Source of the DNA: Shimia aestuarii
Lineage (GTDB): Bacteria > Pseudomonadota > Alphaproteobacteria > Rhodobacterales > Rhodobacteraceae
Assembly: GCF_900114635.1 (NCBI RefSeq)
Contig: NZ_FOTQ01000008.1
Coordinates: 62,001 to 126,000 of the forward strand
Reading direction: 5' to 3'
DNA length: 64,000 nucleotides
In this document: positions 55,396 through 63,982 of the stretch, piece after piece
Layout of the letters: every line of letters starts with the position of its first letter
How positions within the stretch are numbered: the first letter of the stretch is position 1
The notes under the pieces: model-generated
The model's input: only the letters and a program-made list of their open reading frames with translations
What the model was told of the DNA's origin: nothing
Databases searched by the model: none
Position numbers and translations under genes: made by a program

Positions 55396-55791
55396 ATGAA
55401 GAAACTGATTTTTTCGTTCCTGATCATGGGGATGTCCGGGGCCTGTATCGCGGGGGATGCTGAGGACGGGGCCGCGCTTTACATGGATCATTGCGCCACC
55501 TGTCACGGGATTGACCTGACCGGGCAGGGGCCGATGGCCGGGGTGATGGTGATCAAGCCGGCGGACCTGACCGCGCTCAGCGCAGGCAATGGCGGGGCGT
55601 TTCCGCTGGTCCGGGTGATCCAGCGCATTGACGGGCGCGATCCGCTGGTCAGCCATGGCAGCCCGATGCCGGTTTACGGCGACTTTTTCGAAGGGTTCGA
55701 CGTGGCGATGAAGACCGATGCGGGTCAGCCGATCATGACCTCGAAGCCGGTCGCGGACCTCGTGGAATATCTCAAGAGCGTACAGAAATGA
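55396..55791 (+). CDS. Small c-type cytochrome, second of three
   Basis: A 131-residue class I cytochrome c with CATCH (C33, C36, H37) and probable axial M91 in GSPMPVYGDF. The signal region MKKLIFSFLIMGMSGACIAG could be a normal signal peptide or a weak lipobox (C17). Between the axial methionine and the C-terminus it has an insertion (FDVAMKTDAGQPIMTSKP) shared in part with the third cytochrome. Its stop overlaps the next start by ATGA. Confidence 0.85.
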   Translation: MKKLIFSFLIMGMSGACIAGDAEDGAALYMDHCATCHGIDLTGQGPMAGVMVIKPADLTALSAGNGGAFPLVRVIQRIDGRDPLVSHGSPMPVYGDFFEGFDVAMKTDAGQPIMTSKPVADLVEYLKSVQK

Positions 55792-56192
55792 AATACTGGA
55801 TGATGGCGGCCGCTCTGGGCGTCGGGGCGATGGCCTGTGCCGAGGCGGAAATGCCCGAAGCCCCTGAAGGGGAAGCGATTTTTGCCGAGAACTGCGCGCT
55901 GTGCCATGGCGCGGGTGGGCGCGGAGACGGAGCGATTGCCGCCGGGTTGCGCCCCCGGCCCAGCGATCTGACACAGATTTCCCGGAGGGCCGGGGGGGCA
56001 TTTCCCGTGGCCGAGGTGTTGAGCCAGATCGACGGCTATGAGCGGGACGCGATTGCCGGAGTGGATATGCCGGAATTTGGCGCGCTTCTGGAGGGCGATC
56101 TTGTGCCGGTGGACACAGGTGACGGGGTGATGACGCCGACGCCGCGCCCGCTGGCGGCGCTGTTGGCCTATCTTGAGAGCATCCAGCGTTAG
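55788..56192 (+). CDS. Small c-type cytochrome, third of three
   Basis: A 134-residue class I cytochrome c with CALCH (C36, C39, H40) and probable axial M94 in GVDMPEFGALL. The signal ends GVGAMACAEA, again with a cysteine (C17) at a possible processing site, followed by an acidic linker (EMPEAPEGE). It overlaps the second cytochrome gene upstream and the 3' end of the convergent aminotransferase gene by 4 bp each. Confidence 0.85.
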   Translation: MKYWMMAAALGVGAMACAEAEMPEAPEGEAIFAENCALCHGAGGRGDGAIAAGLRPRPSDLTQISRRAGGAFPVAEVLSQIDGYERDAIAGVDMPEFGALLEGDLVPVDTGDGVMTPTPRPLAALLAYLESIQR

Positions 56193-57472
56193 GAAAGCGC
56201 CCGTGCCGCGGCGGTGATGGCGGATTGCGTGCGCGCGAGATCGTCATCGGTGAGCGCGAGGCAGGGATAGGTTTTGCCGGGCGATTTGAAGATGCCGTTG
56301 GCGCGCAGGCTTGCATTATAGGCGGCGGCGCGTGCGGTGTTGGAGGATTGCACATCGCGGTAATCGCGCACCGGAGTCTCGGTGAAAACCACTTCGAACA
56401 GGGTGGGGTCTCCGACAATCTGGTAGGGGTGTCCGGAGGCATCCAGCGCGGTGCGGGTCATGGCCATGACCTCTTCCCCCCGCTGGCGCAGGGTGTCATA
56501 GGCCCCGTCGCGGCGCAGGATTTCCAGCGTTTTGAGCCCGGCCACGGCAGCGACCGGGTTGCCCGAGAGCGTCCCCAGCATCATCAGCCAATTCTCGGCA
56601 CCGACCTTGGATTTGTCGAAATGGGCCATGATGTCGGCGCGCCCGGCGATGGCGGCAAGGGGCATGCCGCCGCCGATCACCTTGCCCAGCGTGCAGAGAT
56701 CGGGGGTCGCGCCGTAAAGCGCCTGCGCGCCGCCATAGGCAAAGCGAAAGCCAGTGACGACCTCGTCAAAGATCAGCAGGCAGCCATGTTTGTCGGCCTC
56801 ATCCCGCAGGGTTTGCAGGAAGCCGGGTTCGGGCGGGATGATGCGTTGCAGGGGTTCGACGATGATCGCGGCAACCTGTGGCCCGTATTCGGCAAGAAGC
56901 GAGCGTATATAGTCGATATCATTGAATGGCGCGATCAGCATGTGTTCCGCAACGGCGGCGGGGATGCCGGCGCTGTCGGGGATGGCCTGGGGGAAATTCG
57001 CGCGCTGTTCGGGGGCGAGGCTCATTTGCGCTTCGGCGGACATGCCATGGTAGCCGCCCTCGAACTTGATGATTCGGTCGCGCCCGGTGTAGGCGCGGGC
57101 AAGGCGCATGGCGTACATGTCGGCCTCGCCACCCGAGGCAAGAAAGCGGAGCTGTTCAGCGCAGGGCACGGCGGCGCAGATCTCTTCGGCAAGCTCGATG
57201 GCAAAGGGGTTGTTGGCAAAGAAGGTCATGCCATGAGGGAGTTGGGCGCAGATGGCGTCGATTACTTCGGGGGGATTGTGGCCCAGCAGCATCGGGCCGG
57301 AGCCGATCAGGTAGTCGACATAGGTGTTGCCGTCAGTATCGGTGACGCGGGCGCCGTGACCCGAAGCGATACAGATCGAAGGGTCGAAATTGCCTAACCC
57401 GCCTGCGGGAAAGACGGCGCGGGCGCGGGCGGCCCAATCGGTGTCGGAGGCAATCGGGTGCATGTCAGTCAC
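56189..57472 (-). CDS. Class III aminotransferase (glutamate-1-semialdehyde-mutase-like)
   Basis: A 427-residue PLP enzyme of the GSAM/class III group. It has the phosphate-loop SGGEADMYAMRLARAYTGRD, the pyridine-contacting Asp in CLLIFDEVVTGFRFAYGG and the Schiff-base lysine in LCTLGKVIGGGMPLAA. It is not the heme-pathway HemL as judged by divergent ends. It probably transfers an amino group from an amine or amino acid derived from the operon substrate. The start overlaps the upstream enolase-family gene (ATGA); last gene of the operon. Confidence 0.82.
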   Translation of the reverse strand: MTDMHPIASDTDWAARARAVFPAGGLGNFDPSICIASGHGARVTDTDGNTYVDYLIGSGPMLLGHNPPEVIDAICAQLPHGMTFFANNPFAIELAEEICAAVPCAEQLRFLASGGEADMYAMRLARAYTGRDRIIKFEGGYHGMSAEAQMSLAPEQRANFPQAIPDSAGIPAAVAEHMLIAPFNDIDYIRSLLAEYGPQVAAIIVEPLQRIIPPEPGFLQTLRDEADKHGCLLIFDEVVTGFRFAYGGAQALYGATPDLCTLGKVIGGGMPLAAIAGRADIMAHFDKSKVGAENWLMMLGTLSGNPVAAVAGLKTLEILRRDGAYDTLRQRGEEVMAMTRTALDASGHPYQIVGDPTLFEVVFTETPVRDYRDVQSSNTARAAAYNASLRANGIFKSPGKTYPCLALTDDDLARTQSAITAAARALS

Positions 57473-58572
57473 TCCAAGATTAGGTCGGGCGCGCCAAGGG
57501 CCGCGCGGTCGGGGGTGATGCCCAAACCGGGGCCGCTGGGCGGCGCAATCTGGCCATTGTCACGGGTGGGCCCGTAGGGCGCGAGGCGTGGGGCCACATA
57601 GCCCGAGAGATCGCAGGTATTGAGCAGGCGCGCGGGTGGGGTGCTGGCCGCGAGATGCAGGAGCGCAGCGGTGGTGATGTCGGAGCCCCATGTGTCTTCG
57701 ATGCAAAGTTTTGCGCCCAGATGCAGGCAAAGGTCGCGCGCGGCGCGGGTGGCGGAGAGGCCGCCGAACTTGGACAGCTTGAGGGCAACGGCGTCCATGA
57801 TGCCAAGCCGGTGTGCCTCGAGCAGGGAGGCGGTGTCATGCGCGTTTTCGTCAAGTTTCATCGGCAGGTTTGTGGCGGCGCGCACGCGGGCGCAATCGGC
57901 CAACGTGGCGCAGGGCTGTTCAAGCATGATGTCGAGATGCGCCACGGCGCGGCCCACGCGCGTTGCCTCAAGCGAGGTCGCGCCACAGTTCCAGTCGCCA
58001 TAGACCAGCGGGCCGGGGCCGACGGCGGCGCGGACCTTGGTCAGGCGTTCGACATCGGTTTGCCAGTCGCCCGATGCGCCGAGTTTGACCTGAAACTGTG
58101 TGATCCCAGTGGCTTGTGCTTCGCGCGCGATGGCGGCCATGTCGTCGGGCGCGATGCAGGTGATGGAGTGATAGAGCGGCATGCGCGCGGCCTGTTGCCC
58201 GCCGAGCAGGGCAAAGAGCGGCAGGTTTGCAGCCTGTCCGGTGAGATCCCAGAGCGCGATGTCGAGGGCGGATTTGGCATAGGCATGCCCCTGCAGATGG
58301 GCATTGGCGCGGGCCATGAGCGCTTCGGGTCCAATCGGGTTGGCACCGAGCAGGATCGGGGCCAGGTCGCTCAGCGCGGGCGCGGCGCCGCGCGCATAGG
58401 CGGGCAGGTAATGCGGGATCGGACAGACCTCGCCCCAACCGGTCAGCCCGGTGTCGGTGTCCAGTGCAAGGACCACGGTTTCGACCGTGTCACAGGTTTT
58501 GCCATCTGCCATGTAATAGGCCGCGTGGCTGGTCAGGGGCAGGTGCCAGAGCGAGATGCGGGTGAGTTTCAT
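57469..58572 (-). CDS. Enolase-superfamily enzyme (MR/MLE subgroup), first
   Basis: A 367-residue member of the mandelate racemase/muconate lactonising superfamily. It shows the capping domain start (LTRISLWHLPLTSHAAYYMA), QFQVKLG with a catalytic lysine, metal ligands in YGDWNCG, EQPCATL and DENAHD, and a second lysine in ALKLSKFGG. These enzymes abstract a proton alpha to a carboxylate. The layout recalls 4-hydroxyproline betaine epimerase (HpbD) and cis-3-hydroxyproline dehydratase, but the substrate is not proven. It overlaps the aminotransferase gene. Confidence 0.83.
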   Translation of the reverse strand: MKLTRISLWHLPLTSHAAYYMADGKTCDTVETVVLALDTDTGLTGWGEVCPIPHYLPAYARGAAPALSDLAPILLGANPIGPEALMARANAHLQGHAYAKSALDIALWDLTGQAANLPLFALLGGQQAARMPLYHSITCIAPDDMAAIAREAQATGITQFQVKLGASGDWQTDVERLTKVRAAVGPGPLVYGDWNCGATSLEATRVGRAVAHLDIMLEQPCATLADCARVRAATNLPMKLDENAHDTASLLEAHRLGIMDAVALKLSKFGGLSATRAARDLCLHLGAKLCIEDTWGSDITTAALLHLAASTPPARLLNTCDLSGYVAPRLAPYGPTRDNGQIAPPSGPGLGITPDRAALGAPDLILE

Positions 58573-58583
58573 GGGCGCCACGC

Positions 58584-58631
58584 GTGGGGGCGTTGCCCCC
58601 ACACCCCCGAAGTATTTCTGGCAAAATGAAG
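58584..58631 (+). repeat. Composite intergenic repeat, copy 6
   Basis: Hairpin GTGGGGGC/GCCCCCAC (58584-58602) and the tail CGAAGTATTTCTGGCAAAAT plus GA. It lies between two minus-strand genes of one operon, so here the element runs against transcription. Confidence 0.8.
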
Positions 58632-58633
58632 CA

Positions 58634-59746
58634 TCAGGGCATCTCGTAGGTTGCGGTGGGAGGACCAAGCATGTCCTCGTCGGGATGCACGCCAAGGCCG
58701 GGGGTGTCCGGCAGGGTGAGGTGACCGTTGGTGGCGCGGGGGCCGCGGCCGGGGGCGATTTCGGCGGTAATCATGTCCTGACAGGCCCAGACCGCGCGGC
58801 AGTTTGCGTCGGGGATGGTGGCGGCGAGGTGCAGCGCCTCGGTGTCGGCCAGCACGGAGCCACCGGTGGCCATGACAAACATGTCCATGCCATGGGTCAG
58901 TGCGATGTCGCGCATGCGCACGGCCTTGGTCAGCCCGCCAACGCGGTTGAGCTTGATGCCGAAGACCTCGGCCAGTCCGTCGCGGGCGATGCGGGCGGCG
59001 TCTTGCAGGGTAACGAGGGATTCGTCGACCGAAACCGGCGCGCTGTGCAGGGGGCGCAGGGCGGCGATATCGTCCAGCGTTTCGCAGGGCTGTTCGAACA
59101 TGACGTTCAGGTCCTCGGTGGCGGACATCACTCGCAGGGCCTGTTGGCGGGTCCAGCCGCGGTTGACGTCATAGAGGATGATCTCGTTTTCGGCGCGCAG
59201 GCTTTCCACATCGCGGATGCGGGCAATGTCGCGGGCCACGTCGCCGCCGATCTTGACCGAATGGGCGATATAGCCGCGCGCCCGGTAGCGGTCCATGACG
59301 GCGCGGGTGTCTTCGATGGTCTTGGCTCCGACGGAGGAGGCGATGGGGATTGGGCGGTTTGTGTGCGCGCCCACCAGGGCAGCAATGGAGAGGCCGGCGG
59401 CCTGTCCGGCGATATCCCAGCAGGCCATGTCGATGGGCGATTTGGCATAGAGATGCCCGGGCAGGGCAAGGTCCATGGCGCGCTCGACCGCAAGCAGGTG
59501 GCGCGGGTCAAGCCCGAGGATGAAGGGGGCCATGGTTTCGATCCCGGCGCGGATGCCGGGGCCGTGGGCGGGCACATAGGTGTGGCCCCATGGTGTGCCT
59601 TCGCCCCAGCCGACAAGCCCTTCGTCGGTTTCGAGTTTGACGAAGGTGGCATCGAGCGTTTCGAATTTCAGCCGTCCGCCCGAGAGCCAGTAGGGATGTT
59701 CCAGCGGCAGGTCGCGTTGATAGACGGTGATGCGGGTGAGTTTCAT
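58634..59746 (-). CDS. Enolase-superfamily enzyme (MR/MLE subgroup), second
   Basis: A 370-residue paralogue of the neighbouring enzyme. It starts LTRITVYQRDLPLEHPYWLS; the catalytic lysine motif is HSVKIGGD, metal ligands lie in LYDVNRGW, FEQPCETL and VDESLVT, and the second lysine in FGIKLNRVGG. All superfamily residues are present, so it should be active. A betaine, hydroxyproline-type or sugar-acid substrate is possible. The two enolase genes are separated by repeat copy 6. The upstream DddQ-like gene is 58 bp away. Confidence 0.83.
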   Translation of the reverse strand: MKLTRITVYQRDLPLEHPYWLSGGRLKFETLDATFVKLETDEGLVGWGEGTPWGHTYVPAHGPGIRAGIETMAPFILGLDPRHLLAVERAMDLALPGHLYAKSPIDMACWDIAGQAAGLSIAALVGAHTNRPIPIASSVGAKTIEDTRAVMDRYRARGYIAHSVKIGGDVARDIARIRDVESLRAENEIILYDVNRGWTRQQALRVMSATEDLNVMFEQPCETLDDIAALRPLHSAPVSVDESLVTLQDAARIARDGLAEVFGIKLNRVGGLTKAVRMRDIALTHGMDMFVMATGGSVLADTEALHLAATIPDANCRAVWACQDMITAEIAPGRGPRATNGHLTLPDTPGLGVHPDEDMLGPPTATYEMP

Positions 59747-59804
59747 GGCACGGCGTTCCGGACGGGGGCCGGGACCTCCTGATTGGCTTGTGTCGGTCTC
59801 GGAC

Positions 59805-60404
59805 TCATGCGCTCATCCTTGGCAGGCCGGTCAGCCCGGCGCCGCGCCAGAGTACCAGTGCCAGCACAGGGCTGTCCGTGGTGGTCATGGCGTGGCGTTG
59901 GTTGGAAAGATGATGGCGCGTGTCGCCGGGGCGCAGGGTTTCTGGAGGGCACCCCTCGGCCTCGAAGAGGGCTTTGCCTGCGATGATGTAGTAGAGTTCC
60001 TCGGCTTCGTGCTGGTGCCATGGATAGTAGAGATGCGCGCCCCAGTAGGCGATATAGGCGCGGATCGTGTCGGACTGGAAATGTCCTGTGGGCCCGACAA
60101 GCTCGAAATACCCATAGCGGGCGAGAAAATCTGCGCCGACCTCGTCCTTGGTATAGGTCTGTTGCCAGTCGGCGAAATCGCACACATCCCGGACCGCATC
60201 GCGCAGGGTCAGCGTGGCTTCGATATGACCATCGGCCCAGTCCCTGAGGATGTCGGCGGCGGGGACATGGCGGCGGGTGGGTTTGGTGTTGGGCAGGGCG
60301 AGGGGCCAGCCCGCGAAACCGAGCAGGGGCGGGGTCGCGGCCACGAGCATGGTCAGGGCGTGGTAAGCATTGGCAAAGGCGAGGGACGAGTCGGGTTGTG
60401 ACAT
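59805..60404 (-). CDS. dddQ: DMSP-lyase-family cupin (DddQ-like)
   Basis: A 199-residue protein of the dimethylsulfoniopropionate lyase family. The C-terminal cupin has all metal-site elements: HxHxxxE with H130, H132 and E136 (YYPWHQHEAEELYYIIAG), and motif 2 with PGD and H164xxxN168. Tyrosines at 120, 126 and 127 lie where DddQ enzymes use a tyrosine in catalysis. DddQ cleaves DMSP to dimethyl sulfide and acrylate. The enolase-type and FAD/GcvT neighbours fit dddQ loci as I remember them from other roseobacters. Some family members are weak or inactive on DMSP, so activity needs proof. Confidence 0.75.
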   Translation of the reverse strand: MSQPDSSLAFANAYHALTMLVAATPPLLGFAGWPLALPNTKPTRRHVPAADILRDWADGHIEATLTLRDAVRDVCDFADWQQTYTKDEVGADFLARYGYFELVGPTGHFQSDTIRAYIAYWGAHLYYPWHQHEAEELYYIIAGKALFEAEGCPPETLRPGDTRHHLSNQRHAMTTTDSPVLALVLWRGAGLTGLPRMSA

Positions 60405-60419
60405 GGGAAAACCTTTGGG

Positions 60420-61502
60420 TCAGGGGATCACGACGATATTTCCGGTATGTTGCTTGGCGATGAAGGCGGCTTGGGCGGTGCGCAGGTCCTTGAGCGGGTA
60501 GGTGGCGGCCAGCGCCGGTTTGATTTCACCTGCCTCGATGTAGCGGATGATGTTCTGCATTACCTCGGGCGGGATCACGGTCGAGCCGGTGAAAGTGAGG
60601 TCGCGCAGGTAGAAGGTGCGCAGGTCCAACTCAACAAGCGGTCCGGCGATGGCGCCCGAGCAGGTGTAGCGCCCGCCGCGTTCAAGGATGTCGATCAGCT
60701 TTGGCCAATCGGGGCCGCCGACGATATCGGCGACCACGGTGATCTTTTCATTCGCGAGCGCGGCGCGCAGGTTTTCGGGTGCGCGGGGCAGGATGCGATC
60801 CGGTCCGAGTTGGGCGACCTCGGCGTGTTTCGTTTCCGAGGCCATGGCGATCACGCGCGCGCCGCGGCGTTTGGCAAGCTGCACCAGCGCGCCTCCAACG
60901 CCCCCCGAGGCGCCGGGGATTAGCACGGTGTCCGCCTTGGTCACGTTGGCGCGGGTGAGCATGCCTTCGGCGGTGGAATAGGAACAGGAAAAAGTGGCCA
61001 GTTCCGCGTCGCTGAGCGGGGAGGAGATGGCGAGGGCATTGCTGGCGGGGATGGTGGCATATTGCGCAAAGCCGCCATCGCGCTCGGAGCCGAAATAGCC
61101 GGTCTTGTCCTTGTTCTCCAGATCCTCGGGGTCGCGCAACCAGTTGTCGGTGAGGACACGTTCGCCGATGCGGGCCGGGTCAATACCGTCGCCCACGGCA
61201 ACAATCCGGCCGCAGATATCGGCGCCCTGGATTCGCGGGAAGGTGAGCGGACGCCCTCCCCATGTCGGGTCGTCTTCATCGACCGCGTCAAAGGCGCCGC
61301 CGGTGGTCGCATCATCGACGGCCTTGGAGTACCAGCCCGACCTTGTGTTGACGTCGGTATTGTTGAGGCCGCAGGCGCCGACCTTGATCAGCACCTCGCC
61401 GGGGGCGGGGCTGGGGGTGGGCCAGTCCTCGCGCCAGTCATAAGCGTCAAGATCGCCGTGGCCGGTGAGGATCATGGCCTGCATGGTGGCGGGAACGGTC
61501 AT
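60420..61502 (-). CDS. Medium-chain dehydrogenase/quinone oxidoreductase-like enzyme
   Basis: A 360-residue member of the MDR superfamily. The N-terminal GroES-like domain has GACGLNNTDVNTRSGWYSKA and the family glycines in GADICGRIVAVGDG; the NAD(P)-binding motif is GASGGVGGALVQLAK. Zinc ligands of classical alcohol dehydrogenases are not complete, so a quinone- or enoyl-reductase-type reaction is more likely. In DMSP catabolism an MDR enzyme (AcuI) reduces acryloyl-CoA, but this protein is longer and I do not claim it is AcuI. It overlaps the FAD/GcvT gene by ATGA. Confidence 0.8.
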   Translation of the reverse strand: MTVPATMQAMILTGHGDLDAYDWREDWPTPSPAPGEVLIKVGACGLNNTDVNTRSGWYSKAVDDATTGGAFDAVDEDDPTWGGRPLTFPRIQGADICGRIVAVGDGIDPARIGERVLTDNWLRDPEDLENKDKTGYFGSERDGGFAQYATIPASNALAISSPLSDAELATFSCSYSTAEGMLTRANVTKADTVLIPGASGGVGGALVQLAKRRGARVIAMASETKHAEVAQLGPDRILPRAPENLRAALANEKITVVADIVGGPDWPKLIDILERGGRYTCSGAIAGPLVELDLRTFYLRDLTFTGSTVIPPEVMQNIIRYIEAGEIKPALAATYPLKDLRTAQAAFIAKQHTGNIVVIP

Positions 61503-63982
61503 TCGGCGGCCTCCTGCGTGGCGTCGGTTCGGGGAAGGAGGGAGCCTGGATCGTAGGCGGCTTGGACCAGGACACGGGCGGGGCGGGGCTGGCCCGCGAT
61601 GATCACCGTGAGGTCGATGCCGGGGGTGGCAGCAGCGGGTTTGAGATAGGCAAAGGCGAGGATTTTGCCGACCGTGTGGCCATAGGCGACCGAGGCGGTG
61701 GAGCCGACCACGGTATCGCCCATGAGCACGGCTTCGCCGCCATGGCCATCATGTGTCCCGTCAGGATCAATCTCGAGATAGGTGCAGATCCATGGCAGGT
61801 TGGATTGGGCGCTGGTGCGGGTTGCTTCGGCCCCGAGGTAGTCCTTGTCGAGTTTCACGAAACGCATGACATTGGCTTCGGGCAGGGTGACTTCGTTGGT
61901 GAGTTCGCCTGCGCCGGGGAAGGCCTTTTCCATGCGCAGGGCGTTCATGGCGAAAGAGCCGTAATTGGCGATGCCGTGAGGCTGGCCCGCCTGCCAGAGC
62001 GCGTCATAGATCGCGGGGGCGGCGGCGTTGGGCGTGTGCAACTCCCAGCCCAGTTCCCCGGCATAGGACATGCGGAAGGCCCAGATTTTATGGCCCGCAA
62101 CGGTGATTTCGCGGGCCGAGAGCCATCGGAAACCGGCGTTGGAGAGGTCGGCGTCGGTGCATTGCGAGAGCACGTCGCGGGACAGGGGGCCGTTCAGCGA
62201 AAGCGCCGACCAGTCGCTGGAAAGGCAGGTGATGGTGGCGTCGGCATCGCCTTGGTGGCGGTGCAGGTGGTCGAGCAGGCGTTGCTCAAAGAAGGCGGCG
62301 CAGACGAGATAGAAACGGTCTGCGGCCATGCGCACGATGGTGGTTTCAAGCTCGATCCGTCCGCGACGGTTGAGCATATGGGTCAGGGTGATCGAGCCGT
62401 CTTTTTGCGGCATGCGATTGGCGGTGAGACGGTCGAGCAGGGCGTAAGCGTCGGGGCCTTCCACAATGACCTTGGTAAAGGCGGTCACGTCCATGAGGCC
62501 GACCCGTTCACGCACGGCCTTGCATTCAAAAGCGACCATGTCGTGCACCACGTTGCGGGTGAAGCTGTAATGGTCACGCTGTTCCACGCCATTGCGGGCG
62601 AACCAACGGGGGCGCTCATGGCCATAGACCTCTTCATGTACGGCGCCCGCCTTTTTCAGCTGATCATGCAGGGGTGAGGGTTTCACGGGGCGTCCGGTGA
62701 GCCGGTTGAAATGCGGGAACGGAATCTCGTGGCGCAGGCAATAGTCTTCCTTGGCCTTGATCACCTGCCATTCGGGGGTGGCGTATTCTCCGAAGCGGCG
62801 TGGGTCGTAGTCGCGCATCGAGATGTCGGCGGCGCCATGCACCATCCAGCGGGCCAGTTCGCGGGTCAGCCCCGGCCCCCAGCCGATGCCGATCTGGGTG
62901 CCGCAGCAGCACCAGTAGTTTTCCACGCCGGGTGCGGGGCCGATCAGCGGGTTGCCGTCAGGCGGGTGCGAGATGGCGCCGTGCACATCGCGGGTTATGC
63001 CGAGATCGGCAAAGATCGGCATACGATCCAGCGCGTTTTCGAGCCATGGCATGACGCGGTCGTAATCGGCCTCGAACAGCCAGTTTTCATACTCCCACGG
63101 ACACTCATCGAGCCAGACCGCGTTGGGATTGGCTTTCTCGTAGATGCCGATCAGGCCCTTTTTCTGTTCCATGCGGATATAGCCGGAGACCTTCTTGTCA
63201 TCTCGGATGACGGGAAGTTCGGTGGGCAGGTCGCGGAATTCCGGCACTTCGTCGGTGACGAAATAGTGGTGCGTCATCGAGGTCATGGGCAGTTGCAGCC
63301 CTGACCAGTCGCCCATCTGGCGGGCATAGGTGCCGCCCGCATTGACCACGTGTTCGCATGTGATCGTGCCCTGATCGGTTTCGACCACCCATTCATGGCC
63401 GCGCTTTGTGATGTTGCTGGCGCGGCAGCGGCGGATGATGCGCACACCCTTGGCGCGGGCCCCTGCGGCCATGGCCATGGTGACGTTGGTCGGATCGACA
63501 TGGCCGTCATCAGGGGTATGCAGCGCGCCCAGAACGCCGTCGAGATTGTAGAAGGGATGCAGTGCGCCGACGCGGTCGGGGCTGACCAGCTCGATATTGA
63601 AGCCAAGCGAACGGCCCACAGACAGGGTGTGACGCAGCCAGTCCATTTCATCTTCGGTATAAGCCAGCCGGAAGGACCCGCAGCCGTGCCATGTCACGGG
63701 CTGGCCGGTTTCCTGCTCCAGCCCGCCGGAATAGAGGCCGATATTGTAATCGACACATTTGCCGAGCGAGAAAGACGAGGTGGAATGCGTGATCTGGCCC
63801 GCGGCGTGCCACGTGGAGCCGGAGGTCAGTTCGGCCTTTTCCAGAAGCACCGTGTCGCCGCCCCAGCCTTCGTGGGCGAGGTGATAGGCGAGGCCGACGC
63901 CCATGACACCGCCGCCGACAATGACAACGCGGGCGTGGCTTGGAAGGGAAGATGAGGACATGAGGCCGACTCGCTCTGGCAC
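61499..63982 (-). CDS. FAD-dependent oxidoreductase with GcvT domain (dimethylglycine dehydrogenase-like)
   Basis: An 827-residue two-part enzyme. Residues 17-400 are a DAO-type FAD domain (VVIVGGGVMGVGLAYHLAHE) with SGSTWHAAG; its H59 lies where dimethylglycine oxidases bind FAD covalently. Residues 460-815 form the GcvT folate-binding halves (VRERVGLMDVTAFTKVIVEG, RMSYAGELGWELHTPN). It should remove N-methyl groups from a methylated amine, passing them to tetrahydrofolate. The GTG at 63982 has a good AGGAAA site; an ATG at 63961 is possible. First visible gene of the leftward operon. Confidence 0.85.
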   Translation of the reverse strand: MPERVGLMSSSSLPSHARVVIVGGGVMGVGLAYHLAHEGWGGDTVLLEKAELTSGSTWHAAGQITHSTSSFSLGKCVDYNIGLYSGGLEQETGQPVTWHGCGSFRLAYTEDEMDWLRHTLSVGRSLGFNIELVSPDRVGALHPFYNLDGVLGALHTPDDGHVDPTNVTMAMAAGARAKGVRIIRRCRASNITKRGHEWVVETDQGTITCEHVVNAGGTYARQMGDWSGLQLPMTSMTHHYFVTDEVPEFRDLPTELPVIRDDKKVSGYIRMEQKKGLIGIYEKANPNAVWLDECPWEYENWLFEADYDRVMPWLENALDRMPIFADLGITRDVHGAISHPPDGNPLIGPAPGVENYWCCCGTQIGIGWGPGLTRELARWMVHGAADISMRDYDPRRFGEYATPEWQVIKAKEDYCLRHEIPFPHFNRLTGRPVKPSPLHDQLKKAGAVHEEVYGHERPRWFARNGVEQRDHYSFTRNVVHDMVAFECKAVRERVGLMDVTAFTKVIVEGPDAYALLDRLTANRMPQKDGSITLTHMLNRRGRIELETTIVRMAADRFYLVCAAFFEQRLLDHLHRHQGDADATITCLSSDWSALSLNGPLSRDVLSQCTDADLSNAGFRWLSAREITVAGHKIWAFRMSYAGELGWELHTPNAAAPAIYDALWQAGQPHGIANYGSFAMNALRMEKAFPGAGELTNEVTLPEANVMRFVKLDKDYLGAEATRTSAQSNLPWICTYLEIDPDGTHDGHGGEAVLMGDTVVGSTASVAYGHTVGKILAFAYLKPAAATPGIDLTVIIAGQPRPARVLVQAAYDPGSLLPRTDATQEAAE

